Shown here piece by piece: positions 23,501 through 34,557 of a stretch of 64,000 nt of DNA. Where the stretch lies: contig JAYKXP010000052.1 in NCBI GenBank assembly GCA_037176845.1, positions 330,830 to 394,829 of the forward strand, in the 5' to 3' direction. Numbering within the stretch: position 1 is the stretch's first letter; each line of letters starts with the position of its first letter. The position numbers and the translations under genes are program-made. Below the pieces are notes generated by a model. It did no database searches, was not told the origin of the DNA, and saw only the letters and a program-made list of their open reading frames with translations. The stretch comes from Paramarasmius palmivorus (lineage: Eukaryota; Basidiomycota; Agaricomycetes; Agaricales; Marasmiaceae).

Positions 23501-25175
23501 AAGGTCAGACAATTCAAGTCAAAGATTGATTGCAAGTACTTTACACATATGCCTATAACCTCAACTTTGACATATCTCAAGGTATAGTAAAGGGATTTCT
23601 TTCAGCCCTAAATTGCTTCTTAACTATTCTTTCATCCTGAATTCAATTTTGAGGTTCCTCAAGCCCCCAGATCAATTTCTGCAATACTACATTCATATTA
23701 CATGTTTTCTATAACTGTGCAAGAATTGATGCGTCTGGCATAAGGATTCCTGTCATGAGATTCATGGAGGCAATTGATATTCCTGTTCTATGCATAGTGA
23801 ATGCTCTCTCATTCATTTTTGGTAATTTTAGGAGCAATCCCCATGCTTGAGTACAAAAAAACCCTAAGAATGCAACTTTTTATGTAGCAACATACATATG
23901 TATTCAAAAAATGTGCTTTAATAGTAGGAAAGTGTAATTTGGGTGCCTGAATTTGATCTTGATACCATCTTAGTGCTGGGATGCTTCCCTGAGGTGCTAT
24001 TCATGAATTTCTGGGTGTATTACATACATATATAATACATTGGATTGAACAAGGTGTTGCACATATAGGATGGCTTGGGCAAGTATATATTTGTCATTTA
24101 TACACCCTAGAGTGGGTTGTAAATCAGAATTAGTCCATCCCAATTGTTCCCTGTGGTATAGTATTACTAAAGTAAAAAAAAAGTCAATTTAGCTGTAATA
24201 AATCTGGAAAAATAGGCAGCTCTCCAGGATTGTAAACCCATCTAGGGGAAATATATATCATCCCTCATCCACAATATCTAAGCCCCAGCTGCATTACATC
24301 CTATCCTGTATTTTTATTCCCTCAATTTTGGAGATTTTCAGTATTTTTGATATTTAAGCACCATTATCCCACCAATCTTTGTACTATTTGGTGTCCCCAG
24401 GCTTGTATTCAATGTATCTAGGTCACCTAACTTACCCCATGTCAATATCTGGCCTGTAGCCTAAGATCCAATATCCTACTTTCCTGAATTACCATATTTG
24501 GACTGCTTTTTTTGCATTCTCCTGCCCCCAATTGCAGGGGCATTCTTTTAAAGCATATTAGAACATATTCCCCTCAAAATGTGATTTTTATAGCCACCCA
24601 GCATCCCCCAATGCTGTTAGAAATAGCTTTTATATCATACAAGACTCAAATATTGAGGCTATATATCTAAGTGTTATTGCTGTCTATATAACAGCACTAT
24701 GGCCCAGTTGGATATCACATCTGAGTAAAGCCGTAACCTGACTTTGTTAACCTGAGGCCAGATGTTCAATCCTCTTAAGTGTTTATGTATTTTAACATGA
24801 ATTATTTAAGTGGACTTGCCATATATGGACACTGGTAATTGCCATCCCTGATGTATCACATTCAACTGGTAATTGCCATGCCTTGATGTATCAGGCAAGA
24901 CCCCACAGGTGTTGCGATCGCATAGAGGTAATTACACGCTTTCCCCTAGACACACGAAACTACTGCTGAAGGAGCCCTAGGTCGACTTGGACTTTTCAGT
25001 GGACTGGGAACACGAGAGAATCTGGACAACTTGTTATTTGATGGTCGCAGGAGACAAAGTGGAAGCTGTTGTTAAAGACGTCGCTCTGTGGTCCGACGAG
25101 CTCTTTGGAGCCGCTTACCTGGACGTGATTGTCATGGACAACATGGCATCGCCTTCGAGCGACTCTGAATACTGA
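20585..25175 (+). CDS. Nucleotidyltransferase-like hypothetical protein (paralogue B), last intron holds a foldback element
   Basis: Paralogue of the gene at 472-2585. Start MTSQQPPQRPSLK at 20585. The motif region reads FDALPIEALLKARLTSRL, then LVSGSSLTLLL and GDLDVFIR. The intron at 21276-21325 (phase 1) matches the paralogue, joining ILGFYC to AVLNIATANRIVSLYP. A later exon (SVQDEAVRFLRDLYPVL to CDQPWSLQ) ends at 22294 with donor GTATGC. The last exon (24981-25175, VDLDFSVDWEHERIW to SSDSEY) matches the last exon of paralogue A, and the intron is phase 0 in both. That intron is 2686 bp here against 45 bp in paralogue A because a 2.6-kb foldback element sits in it. If splicing still works the gene may be intact; otherwise it lost its C-terminus. 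Confidence 0.6.
22306..23396 (+). repeat. Left arm of foldback copy 1
   Basis: Inverted copy of 23498-24885. Shared landmarks include gcccctgcaattgggggca, agcctggggacacc and caatcaatctttgacttgaa. The junction at about 23010-23030 (poly-T run) marks the internal deletion relative to the right arm. Confidence 0.8.
23498..24885 (-). repeat. Right arm of foldback copy 1
   Basis: Inverted copy of the left arm, separated from it by a loop of about 100 bp (23397-23497). It keeps the about 310-bp block at about 23865-24180 missing on the left, which also exists in copy 2. Confidence 0.8.
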
Positions 25176-25455
25176 TTGTGACAGTCGAACATTATCTTTT
25201 CGATGTACACAGCTACGTTGATACACAACCTCAATTCAACGCCCGATGCCGAGTCTTAATTCCCGCCTGGAGTGACGTTTAAATGATTCTGAAACTCGCA
25301 TAACATCAGAGGTGTTTGACACAAACTGTACATCAATTCCGAACATTGCAATATTTTACTACACAGCGCGATTATAACCGAAAAATGACAACAACGAAAA
25401 TGAACCGAGCACCAAGAATGACGCAGCGACGAAAAAAAAAAAGAGGATGTCCCGC
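25176..25455. other. Short intergenic gap between convergent genes
   Basis: Separates the 3' end of paralogue B from the 3' end of the TET/JBP gene. A poly-A run is present at about 25433-25442 on the plus strand (poly-T downstream of the dioxygenase stop on the minus strand). No gene recognised. Confidence 0.4.
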
Positions 25456-27224
25456 TCAAGGCAGGCTTGCGTACATTGCCTGCAGCTCCTGTGTGGTAGA
25501 AAACATTCTCAGGCCGTTGGCCACACGAGCGGCGTTTTCAGTAGCCCGGTGAGCGACCATGCCCTTATCTGCTTGAGCCAGCCATGCTTCTGCAGTCTGA
25601 AAGCCATGGTCCACCCATCGGAAAAGTGCACCGGAACTGTATTGCACAAAGGAATATCGCGTCTCATCTTTGCCGATGAGTGTGTTAGAGTGAACGAGCA
25701 GTGCCGAAGGAATGAGGATTGTTGCGCCTGGAGGAAAGCGTATGATGAGGCCGAGGTCAGGTAAGATTAAATGCCCGCCGTGGTCGGGTTTGAACGTCCC
25801 CATAGCAGTGATTGCACACCAAGTGAAGGGGGAGTTGTTGGCATCCAGGTGAGGGTAGGAGACAAATCGTGGGCCAAAGTTCCACGTGCATGCGGCGAAG
25901 GCAGTATTGACAAAGTTCAGTTTGAGCTGCTTGTGATGCTCGAGTAGTTTCTGCAGCCCGTTCCTCTGAAAGGCAAAGGCTCTTGGAGCATAGAATTCCA
26001 AGAAGTCTACAGTGAGAAATCAGCCGATGGGGTGTGGTATAAGCTGGGGCAAACGCTTACGGTTTGCTCGCCCCGAGAGCCTGTTGAACAAGGGAAGCTC
26101 GATAAGCTGTTCCAGCACTTCTTCAGTAGCTGCAGAATGGCTGAGGACCTTCGGTTCCTTCTGCCCACCGCCGTGAGACACACCTCGAGCACACGCCGGC
26201 GATGTTCCCCGATCGTTGTTCTTCTCTTTGGCGGTGAAATGTATGGTCTTTGACGCGTTGTCCAGTGCCGCCGTCGCTACCTGGAGCTGCTCTCGGAACG
26301 ACGCGTCATCCGTTTGAGCGGCGCCTAGAATACCAACGCAGACGTCCTTCTGTGTCACCAGAAGGTGGGTCTCCCTTAAGGTAGGTGAGCAATGCAGGCT
26401 AAAACATTGTAGTGCAGCGCTCACTTTCCGTCCCACAAGAATTCCGTCATTCCGGCCTTCTTTGCTTCATCCAGCGTGTATGTTTTCCGACATTTCCGTC
26501 CCAAGCGTACCCCAGTCCAGCCGCTGTCGACCACTCTGAGCTTCTCCGTGCCCAACGCGATAGGCACCTTGTTTTCTGCAGCAGACTTAGCCCCTTTCTT
26601 CTTTGCCACTTTCTTGAAAGGCACCCCAGACGCCGCTCTCTCGACCTCTCGCACCACCCTGCGCTGTTCATAATCGCGCTGTTTCTGACGGGCCCGCTTT
26701 TCCGCCTTTCGGTGGCGGGGTTGAGCAGATAGAGCGACGCGTGCATCGTGGGCCTCGGGGTCCAATTTGGCGCATTTGTATGCTTCTGGAAGTTCACGGC
26801 TGTCGTCTCTGGGACGCTTGAGGTGTGAGGGGTTAGATCCGCAGCCGAGGTTATCGGAATTCACGGGGGGCAGGCCTTCATCTTGTTGGAAAACATCCCT
26901 CGAGCATCCCTCAGCTTCAGGCTGCTGGTCTTGTCCCATTACGCCCTCCTCTTCATCAAATTCGTCCCTTCCCTCCTTCTCTCGCACCAAACGAAGCCTT
27001 TCCAGCCCCGCAAGAGCGACTTCTGCGTCAAAGTCGGTGGGAACGTGCAAGATGTTGGCGTGCAGTGTGAAGGGGGAGAAGACCTTCTGGCTGCGTGTAA
27101 CTCGATCTGCAACAAGATGAAGAGGTGAGCACCAAGCTCGGTTACAAAACACGACTGACACGGTACCTGATTCGAACATAGCCCCACGGGCATTCGTGAC
27201 AATTGGGTCGGGCTGTTCGGACAT
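25456..27224 (-). CDS. TET/JBP-like 2-oxoglutarate/Fe(II) dioxygenase
   Basis: Four exons (27167-27224, 26425-27106, 26061-26374, 25456-26006) total 1605 nt, exactly 534 codons plus stop, from MSEQPDPIVTNARG. The N-terminal half is charged and basic (HRKAEKRARQKQRDYEQRR, FKKVAKKKGAKS), likely a nuclear or DNA-contacting region. The C-terminal double-stranded beta-helix core shows RGTSPACARGVSHGGGQ, then NFGPRFVSYPHLDANNSPF (iron-binding HxD), GGHLILPDLGLIIRFPPG, ALLVHSN (distal iron His) and DETRYSFVQYSSG (2-oxoglutarate Arg). This matches the basidiomycete TET/JBP family, whose members oxidise 5-methylcytosine and are often linked to KDZ transposons. All catalytic residues are present, so it should be active. 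No KDZ transposase was seen in the window. Confidence 0.85.
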
Positions 27225-28659
27225 CTCCAAGTGGCAAAAGCAGTACGACGCGCACCTTTCGTCAGAAATCGTCGTTATCAAAAGAAAATAAGTCAGCACT
27301 ATGCTGAAAAACGCGTCAAGAGCAATGAGAAAGGGCGCCAGCCCTCCCAAAACGACGCGTCCCGGGACGTGCGACAGGCTTTCATCCACCAGGGTCGGGG
27401 TTTCCAGCCTTCGTAGCAGCCCCGAGCATGCCTTTTTGAGAAGCAAAAGGAAGGAGAAACTTGGACGGGCACTTACCTCGAGTGTTATGGCAAGGACAGT
27501 CGTGTGAGAGAGAGATGAAGAGAGGTTTGATCTCCAGACCAACAAGGCCACCTGTACCATCAGTCACATGACGAACACAGGTCAGTGGTCACCTGCCGTT
27601 GAGTCCAGCTTCGGACTTCAATATCGTCTCAGTCTGCAATTGTATTCTCCTCTCAGGTGTTATTTCTACACCTTCAGCCATGTCTTCTCTATACCCTGCT
27701 CAAGAATACGATATGCAGCGTACACGAGAATATGAAATCCAGATTCATTGATTCGACAAATAAACCATTTCGGTGCCAACACCAGAAAATACTGAATCTC
27801 GCGCTCTAGCGCTTTCTCTGTAAGGACGACCCACCAAACACGGTAGCAGGTCTGCAATTTCAGGCTACCATATCAGCGGGACCAACTTTAATACGTACTT
27901 ACAGTGCTGTACCACCATTCGGGACAGATGGCTTCTGAGCCTCAAACGCTGCCTGATTCTCCACCCGAAACCCATTAAAATTTTTACTATATGTCCATAG
28001 TCCGTCATATGTATAAGTCAGGGACCTCGTTTTATATTGATATTGGGAACACGGACATTTCGAGGCAACAGTCAGGACATCAATTCAAGTTATTAGACTA
28101 CACTTGTAACTCGTTTAGCGACGATTTATAGCTGAAAAGACACCAAACAGCTCCCACCGACTTGTTGACGAACAGGGATGACCAGAGACTGCAGCAACGA
28201 ATAATACGAGGGAGTGTTCGCAGCAATTGCCGAGGAGCACTGGTACCACGATAAACTATATAAGGTAAAACAAACTTGATTATCCCGAACGGTGGTCTTG
28301 TGCCGATAATAGGTCTTCATACTGATAATCGTTCAACTGCCCTCGAGGAAAGTAAACGTTGAAATGAATAGCTAGACATCGACAGAGAATATATGCTGCA
28401 TGTAAGGCAAATTCCTTGGAAACTTGGTGACAGGAACAGGGGCAATATGCACTGTAACGGGTGCTTAACAGCCATCACTCCGGAAAAGGTATCACCGAGC
28501 GAAAAATAATTCGTTCTACGCAGACCCGAGACACCGAACGTGCTCCCCAACAAAGGACTTCATAGACATAAAACATATCAAATACATACGATCCCACAGC
28601 GGAAAAAAAACACTCTCCACGCGAAGAAACACTCAACCGCCTATCGACAACACGCTCTT
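27225..28659. other. No gene recognised
   Basis: Only short ORFs. The minus ORF continuing upstream of the dioxygenase start (to 27560) is rich in hydrophobic residues and interrupted by plausible splice sites, and probably represents 5' UTR. AT-rich DNA at 27.6-28.1 kb is a plausible promoter area for divergent or upstream genes, with no motif I can name. Confidence 0.35.
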
Positions 28660-31600
28660 TCACAAGTCGATCTTCCCCAAGACAATAGCAAACAGCGCAT
28701 TGAAGTGCACAGTGTGATGGGTGCTACCCGATCCACGAAATCCGGTGATCGTGGAGACTACCGTGACAAGGGAACCCTCTTCCACTTCCGGGTACGGATA
28801 AAGCGGAAGTTTTTCATATCGATCCCAATCTCGAGGCCCAAACTGAAAGCCCTTCCTACCGACGCCAGTCTGTCCGTCATAAAGGGGTACTGAACAGCAT
28901 GTCATCGAACAGCAATGAAACGGCAGACACAGAACTTACTTCCTTCGTCGAACAAGCGATAGGGAGGTGGACCATTCGACATGACATTAACCGTCGCGAC
29001 ATCCACAGTAGAACCACCTTCCACAGAAGGCAGCTCTTCGTCAGATCCAGAGCCATTCCCGGCTTTTCGGGAGGATGACGCTCTTTTCTCGGGCGACGAA
29101 TAGGGCGTAGCTGCAAGTTTGTCGGCGCTTCTTTCGTTGCCTACAACAAACCGAGCCCAGCCAGACAACGAAGTCTAAGTAAAACAACGACGAGAAAAAC
29201 GAGAAGCTACGCACGACGAGGAATCCAACCCTGCCTCTTTGTTTGGAAGACCAACGCGCTAGACCTTCCAGGCGCATGCATGCTGTCGTCGTTATAGAAG
29301 GTGCCCAAATTGCATTGAAGAATAGTCCAATCGTTCTCCAGTATCCTAACGTGAAGCTGCTTCACGTGGGTATCTCCGACCTCCCGGCCTTGAGACACGA
29401 AACTGCGGTGACAAACCCCTGTGATGACGAAGGCAGCATTTCGGGACGCTTGTGACCCGGGGGTACGAATACACTCCCAGTTGCGAACAAACGGAGACAG
29501 AGACACGCGTGCAGGGCTTTTGAAAACGTTGTACTCGATGAAAACGACGGAACGGACGAGTTTACTAAAATCATATCAGCGAAAAGGCCAATCAGCATGA
29601 AATGAGAAACGAAGACGGGGGAGAAACCCAACCTCTTCACGCGGGGCGTCACTTTCTGGAGCAATGCCTCATACGAAACGGGCGTGAAGTCATCGAAAAC
29701 CCCTTCGTTACTCGTATAACCGATAAACTTAGATTGTCGTAGACTGTACCACATAGCGGAGTAAGCACCAACAAGGAACCGACCACACAGCCACTCACGA
29801 GTTAATCCAAGCCAGCCCGTCATACAATCCATGCAGGTCGGGATGAACACTGTTACGATCCAGAAGGCATCGAGGCTCGGAATCGGCCTGCGTCTCATCA
29901 ACTACGTCCTCCTCATCAACCTCGTCATCCGGTATCTCCACCGCAGCAGAAAACACATTCCCATCGTCGACTACCGCCGAGGAAGTTTCACCGCTAGAAA
30001 CACCGAAAAAGCAAAGTTAGATACACAGACGCCGAATCAAGTGGGAAACAGAGACTCGTCACCTCGTTTTGTTCCGTTTCGCAGTACTAGCACGTCGCAG
30101 AATGTTAGGCAAACGAGGATAAGGTGGCAAGCAGGCCAGCCCAGACGCTCACCTTCCTTGTCCGGCGGGGGCTATCTCGCCACGAACCTCCTGTTGTCGA
30201 ACACGAGACGAACGGGAACCAGACACAGAACCGTCGGTCCCAATCTGGACGTCCGTAACTTTGCGCTCTTTGACCCGCGAAGGAGACCTAACCGAACGTC
30301 GGAAAAAAACGCACACGATAGAGAACCCAAGACACACCGAACGTCCGACTTCGCGCTGCGCATACCTTTAATAGGTGTACGCTCCAAGCTGCAAGCGATC
30401 TGTCAAGCGAATCCGTAAACTGGAATCAAGTAAATGATGTCACCTGGGCGGAGCGGCCACCGAGACAGTTGAACTGAGAGCAGCCCCCCGTTCGTCGGCC
30501 ACGTCCACACGAGATTTGCGTCTACTACAAAGAAAACAACCGTAAGCCCCAGGAAAAACCCGCCAAACAATCACACACCTGACGGCCTCGGTCAAGGCTG
30601 TTCGAGGCGATGGAAGTTCATGTTCGTCTTCGGGATCGGTGAGCGCGCTACATACGAACGAGGAAGTTAACAACGTGCAACATAGGCGTCAAATCAGTTT
30701 ACCGCAACACTAGGCTCCTGTTAAAGGGTGGTGATCCAAATATCGAGTGATTAGCGCACCAACAGAGTCTGATACGACGTATACGTACGGAGACGGAGGC
30801 GGACTGGGTGTAGGCGACGCCATGGTGACATCAGACGTATTTCCCATCTCCGACGTAGACGCGACGTTCGAGCTCTTCTTCGGGGAGGCTATTTTCTTAC
30901 CCCTGGATCGAGAAGACGTAGGCTTATAGGAAACATCGGAGACCCTGTGAAAAGGAAGGATGGAATATGAGCACACAGTTAGCCAACAACGTATCCCGCA
31001 TTACCTATCCACTGAATCCACCTCGTCCGCTTCAGAAACGGCTGCGTCCAACCTATATAGAACAGCTTATGATCTCACGGCAAACGAGACACGCAGACCC
31101 TCGAATACACGAACCTTGATAGTAAAGTGGAGCCACTATCCGCAGCTTCCAGCGCACGAGCGCTGGGTTTACGGCTGGAAAGGAGACAATTAGCGGCGAG
31201 ACACAATAACTGGAGAAACAAAACACCTCCGAACACCGTGTCTTCGACCGGAATCGTCCAATACACTGCCGCTCCACAGCGTCAACAAGAAAGGAAAAGC
31301 AAAAGAAGAAGAAAACGAAAAAGAAAAAGAAACGGGTCGAGAAGCAGAGTCAGCAAGGGATTCCTACCACACACCTGCAAGCAGCGGCCGTCTTGCGAGG
31401 CGAAAGAGTAAGATCTTGAACTCGAATTTTTGATGGAGACACGCTTGAAAATCAATTCGAGACGACACCTATTAGCCGACAGAGACCATCGACCAGCATA
31501 GGATACGCTTACTTGCCGTCGACAACTGCACTCCTTTTAGTACCCCTGGGATACCTAAAAGACACATACCACGTCACCAGGGGAACTATACCACCAACAG

Positions 31601-31841
31601 ACACGACGTACTCCGAAACGCTGACGCTCTCAGAGGAAGATACCTTTCCCACTTCGTCTTCGCTAGCTACATCGGAATCCGGAACGGTAGCATCCCTAAA
31701 AAAAAACCCAAAAAGGTGCAACAGTGCAGGAGTAACGTTTAAGTGAACTGAAACGAACCCACTTTCGAGTTGACAACGACTCGCGACGGATGGAATCGGC
31801 ACTGCGATCGCGAGAAACTCTGCAAGGTGATAAGCGATCAA
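28660..31841 (-). CDS. Hypothetical protein with many short exons (gene limits uncertain)
   Basis: A chain of exon-like minus-strand segments with good donors and acceptors. In order of transcription: DATVPDSDVASEDEVGK (about 31.65 kb), TSSRSRGKKIASPKKSS and PTPSPPPSPYVYVV (about 30.8 kb), ALTDPEDEHELPSPRTAL (about 30.6 kb), VKERKVTDVQIGTDGS (about 30.25 kb), an acidic stretch VDEEDVVDETQADSEP (about 29.9 kb), FVRNWECIRTPGSQASRNAA with HVKQLHVRILENDWTILQ (29.25-29.5 kb), ADKLAATPYSSPEKRASSS (about 29.1 kb), and a last exon GRKGFQFGPRDWDRYEKL to VHFNALFAIVLGKIDL (stop 28660-28662). The final junction at about 28.90 kb keeps phase. The C-terminal beta-rich region resembles that of the gene at 33621-34291. 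It may be two genes. Function unknown. Confidence 0.4.
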
Positions 31842-33620
31842 CTCCTGAGGGAAAGCAAGACAGCTTCCTTACCTCGGGCGAACATCTGTCACACGCACTA
31901 CCACATTTCTGTAGCACACGTCGTAAGCCATTACAAAAAAGAACAGCATATCGCCGACAAACGCACTCATCGGACTCCACTGACCCAAACCTCTTGACGG
32001 AAGTTCGATTTTTGATGCTCGATGCAGCTACTCGCCTAAGCAAGAGAAGGAGTTGGACAAACGGATACAACAGACAACAATACAACGCACGTAACAGAAA
32101 CAACGGATCCATCCGAATCCGAATCGTCGTCAAGGACGATAACTTTGCTGCATCGTGGATCAGCGAGAAGAAAGACAAGCAGTCACTCAAACGAGTGAGA
32201 AGTGGGGTAGAACTCACCCTAACTCTTGCTTGGCCACTCCTGCCCTCCCAGTGATGTTACGTTCTGTATCAGAATCACTATCCACCGAATGTCACAACTA
32301 CAAAGCACCGAAAGAAGGGAGACACGAACTCTCTCAACGATTCGCTGTCATTTTCCTCCACCGCAATCTGTGTCGAACGACCTTTTCTGTGAAGCAACAG
32401 AGTCAGGTTTTGAACGAACGGGTAAATGCACCACGTACACTTTCGAACCACGCGAACGACTAGGAGTCGTGGACCCCCCCTTACCAGCTTTCTCAGGAAC
32501 GAGTTTGGGAACAGCGAGGCTACACAGAATCAGACATGAACTCCCCATAGATGGGAAAACATTACTTGGTCTTGCGAGCAGAAGGCATGGATGTCGAATA
32601 GAGACGTGAAGTTGAGGGTAGCAGTTTTGGTTTGCTGAAGGAAAATGCACCGCAGGTCAACCTTTTATACGCGCTGGAATGGATGGTGTCAACACAGAGC
32701 CTTGCAGCCGAGGAACGACCATACCAATCCAAACACCTTCAAGGAGCAGCATGTCAATCTCCAGATCCGTAGCAGGAACCTCACGAGCCGACGAGACAGC
32801 GAGCGAACGTGGACTAGGTGAAAAGGACATCACAGAAGGAGGTCAACCCTGTGACACTCTCGTCACGCAACTAGTAACGTTACGTATACAATCTTCTTTC
32901 ACTATGAACCAATTAATCAGTATCCATCAGAACAAGAACAGCCGAACATGCACGTCCTTGCCTTCCGAAACGAATATGTGGGTCTGTCGAAACAACAGGA
33001 CGAGGAGAAATGTATATATATCACTAAGCGACGTAAAGAATAGGCTAGAAACTCCGCGAGGTTTTTCCTTTTCATGGCCTTCCTCTCAACCCTAGGCAAG
33101 GATTACGATTACACAGGCGCAGGTACAGCGTGTATACCTCTAGCCAAACCACATCTAAACTTTCCTTTTCAAGCCCTCCAACTTGAAACGCTCACATCGG
33201 AGAGGCTGGCCAAAGGACGTATCCTACATCCTTTCGTGCAATACGCTGAAGTCAATTTCCTCACGTATAGTATCGTATATACATTCTAATCCGTTAAACA
33301 GACGATACCAAATGGGACGATGGACTGCTATAACACAGAAGCAGGGACCGGGGATGCATGGAGAGCGATAAACAGAAGCACAGACTCGGACGAAAAGGAG
33401 GAGTTGGTGTTCACTGTACACGGGATCGTTCTGCAATGCGACTTGCCACCTATTGTAAAGCCGTTGACCAAGTGAGGCTTCTTCAGATGCCTTTATACAC
33501 GGCCGACACAGCTAACCGCCATAACACCCACGTAGGAACTCGTCTGCGAAGCATGTTCAGCAAAGAGTAGTACTCACAGGATTAAACACGCCCACGTTTG
33601 ACAAAGCCATACAGGGTTTA
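31842..33620. other. Unresolved region with mixed short ORFs
   Basis: Short ORFs on both strands (for example 31696-32217 minus, 32226-32609 plus, 32679-33095 plus), none with a recognised domain and none I could extend by splicing. The first exons of either flanking gene could lie here. Confidence 0.35.
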
Positions 33621-34291
33621 ATGCGCATCGACGATCATCTGAGATCGAACATTAGGGAAGAAGGAACGCTCGACTTCCTTGGGGAACAAGGCAGTCATAC
33701 CACGCTAGAAGTCAGCAACCGATATTTCACCAGCAAACGCGTGGCCAAGAACGAGGATCACATCCCGTTCTCGAGCGTACTGGACCCAAAGGGAATCCTA
33801 GAGGAAATGCGTGGCGAATCTCTAATCCACACCGCGGAAAATCAAGTAGAATATTACGAACGATACTACATCGAAAACGAACCGCAGTAAGTAAACGATC
33901 CTCCAGAAACAACGTGAACCAGTAGTCTTCAATGTCGTTTAACAGCTTCAGGGCAACAACACCCTGTAATATCACCCACGGCGACATTGTGGAGGTTCAA
34001 CTCACCGTCACCCTGGTCCAGCATATATCAATTAGGAACACAATCAAGAGAACGCAGTATCTATCAAGGGCTATTCTTCGATCCATAACCGTGTTGGATC
34101 GCTCCTTCTCCGAGGCAAGCGATCGACACTCCGGAATACGGGCTAATACTCACCGAATCACACAGAAACTGAGATTTGCGAGCATGTTTCCAGTCAAACG
34201 TACAGCACTGAAAAGGAAAATAGGCCATGACGAAGAGGAATCGCGTGCAACGCAAGAAAGGTTTAAACGAATGGCAATAGACAACCCATAA
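33621..34291 (+). CDS. Hypothetical agaricomycete protein, 203 aa, two exons
   Basis: Exon 1 (33621-33886) and exon 2 (33946-34291) around a 59-bp intron (GTAAGT...TTAACAG) sum to 612 nt, an exact number of codons. Visible features are EVSNRYFTSKRVAKNEDHIP, NQVEYYERYYIENEP and ITHGDIVEVQLTVTLVQ. A His-Thr-Glu-Asn (HTENQVEYY-like) block followed by GDIVEVQ recurs in a large family of uncharacterised agaricomycete proteins. The C-terminus is basic (KRTALKRKIGHDEEE), possibly a nuclear signal. An upstream exon may exist because the first Met is not followed by a recognisable N-terminus. Function unknown. Confidence 0.6.
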
Positions 34292-34557
34292 GCACAACTA
34301 TTTTGTACCTTCGAATACCGTCTTTAACGAAGCACCACAATAACCTCTAATTCCAAGTAGACGCAACACATGAGACGAAACGAGAGAAAAGGTCCGCCCC
34401 TACTAAACATGGTGAAACACAACGTAGAACTTATCATTTTCTCGTCTACTTGTATACAAAGTCGGGAACATGAGATGGAAACGAAGAATCTGCGATACTG
34501 ACTAGTACACAACAATATTGACCTTCCTCTGACGAGTATACAGTAGCAAGAAACGGT

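Larger units (their letters stand above)
22306..24885. mobile_element. Foldback DNA transposon, non-autonomous (copy 1, older)
   Basis: About 2.6 kb made almost entirely of two inverted arms. The ends share ATGGCAATTACCAG, and a unit gatacatca...atggcaattaccag is repeated within each end. Arms are diverged (many point differences) and the left arm lacks about 310 bp present in the right arm. It is homologous in its core to the element at 48682-51546 but has different outer ends. Possible 9-bp target duplication ATGCATCAG (22297-22305) / ATGTATCAG (24886-24894) with one mismatch; because this resembles the terminal unit it may instead be part of the inverted repeat. No transposase coding capacity is visible. 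Confidence 0.8.

Noticed and set aside
22297..24894. ATGCATCAG/ATGTATCAG as a firm 9-bp target duplication of foldback copy 1
   Set aside because: The same string resembles the unit repeated inside the TIR, so it may be part of the element; kept only as a possibility.
26412..27128. Plus-strand ORFs opposite the dioxygenase gene
   Set aside because: Shadows of the minus-strand exons, whose splice model is frame-consistent over 534 codons.
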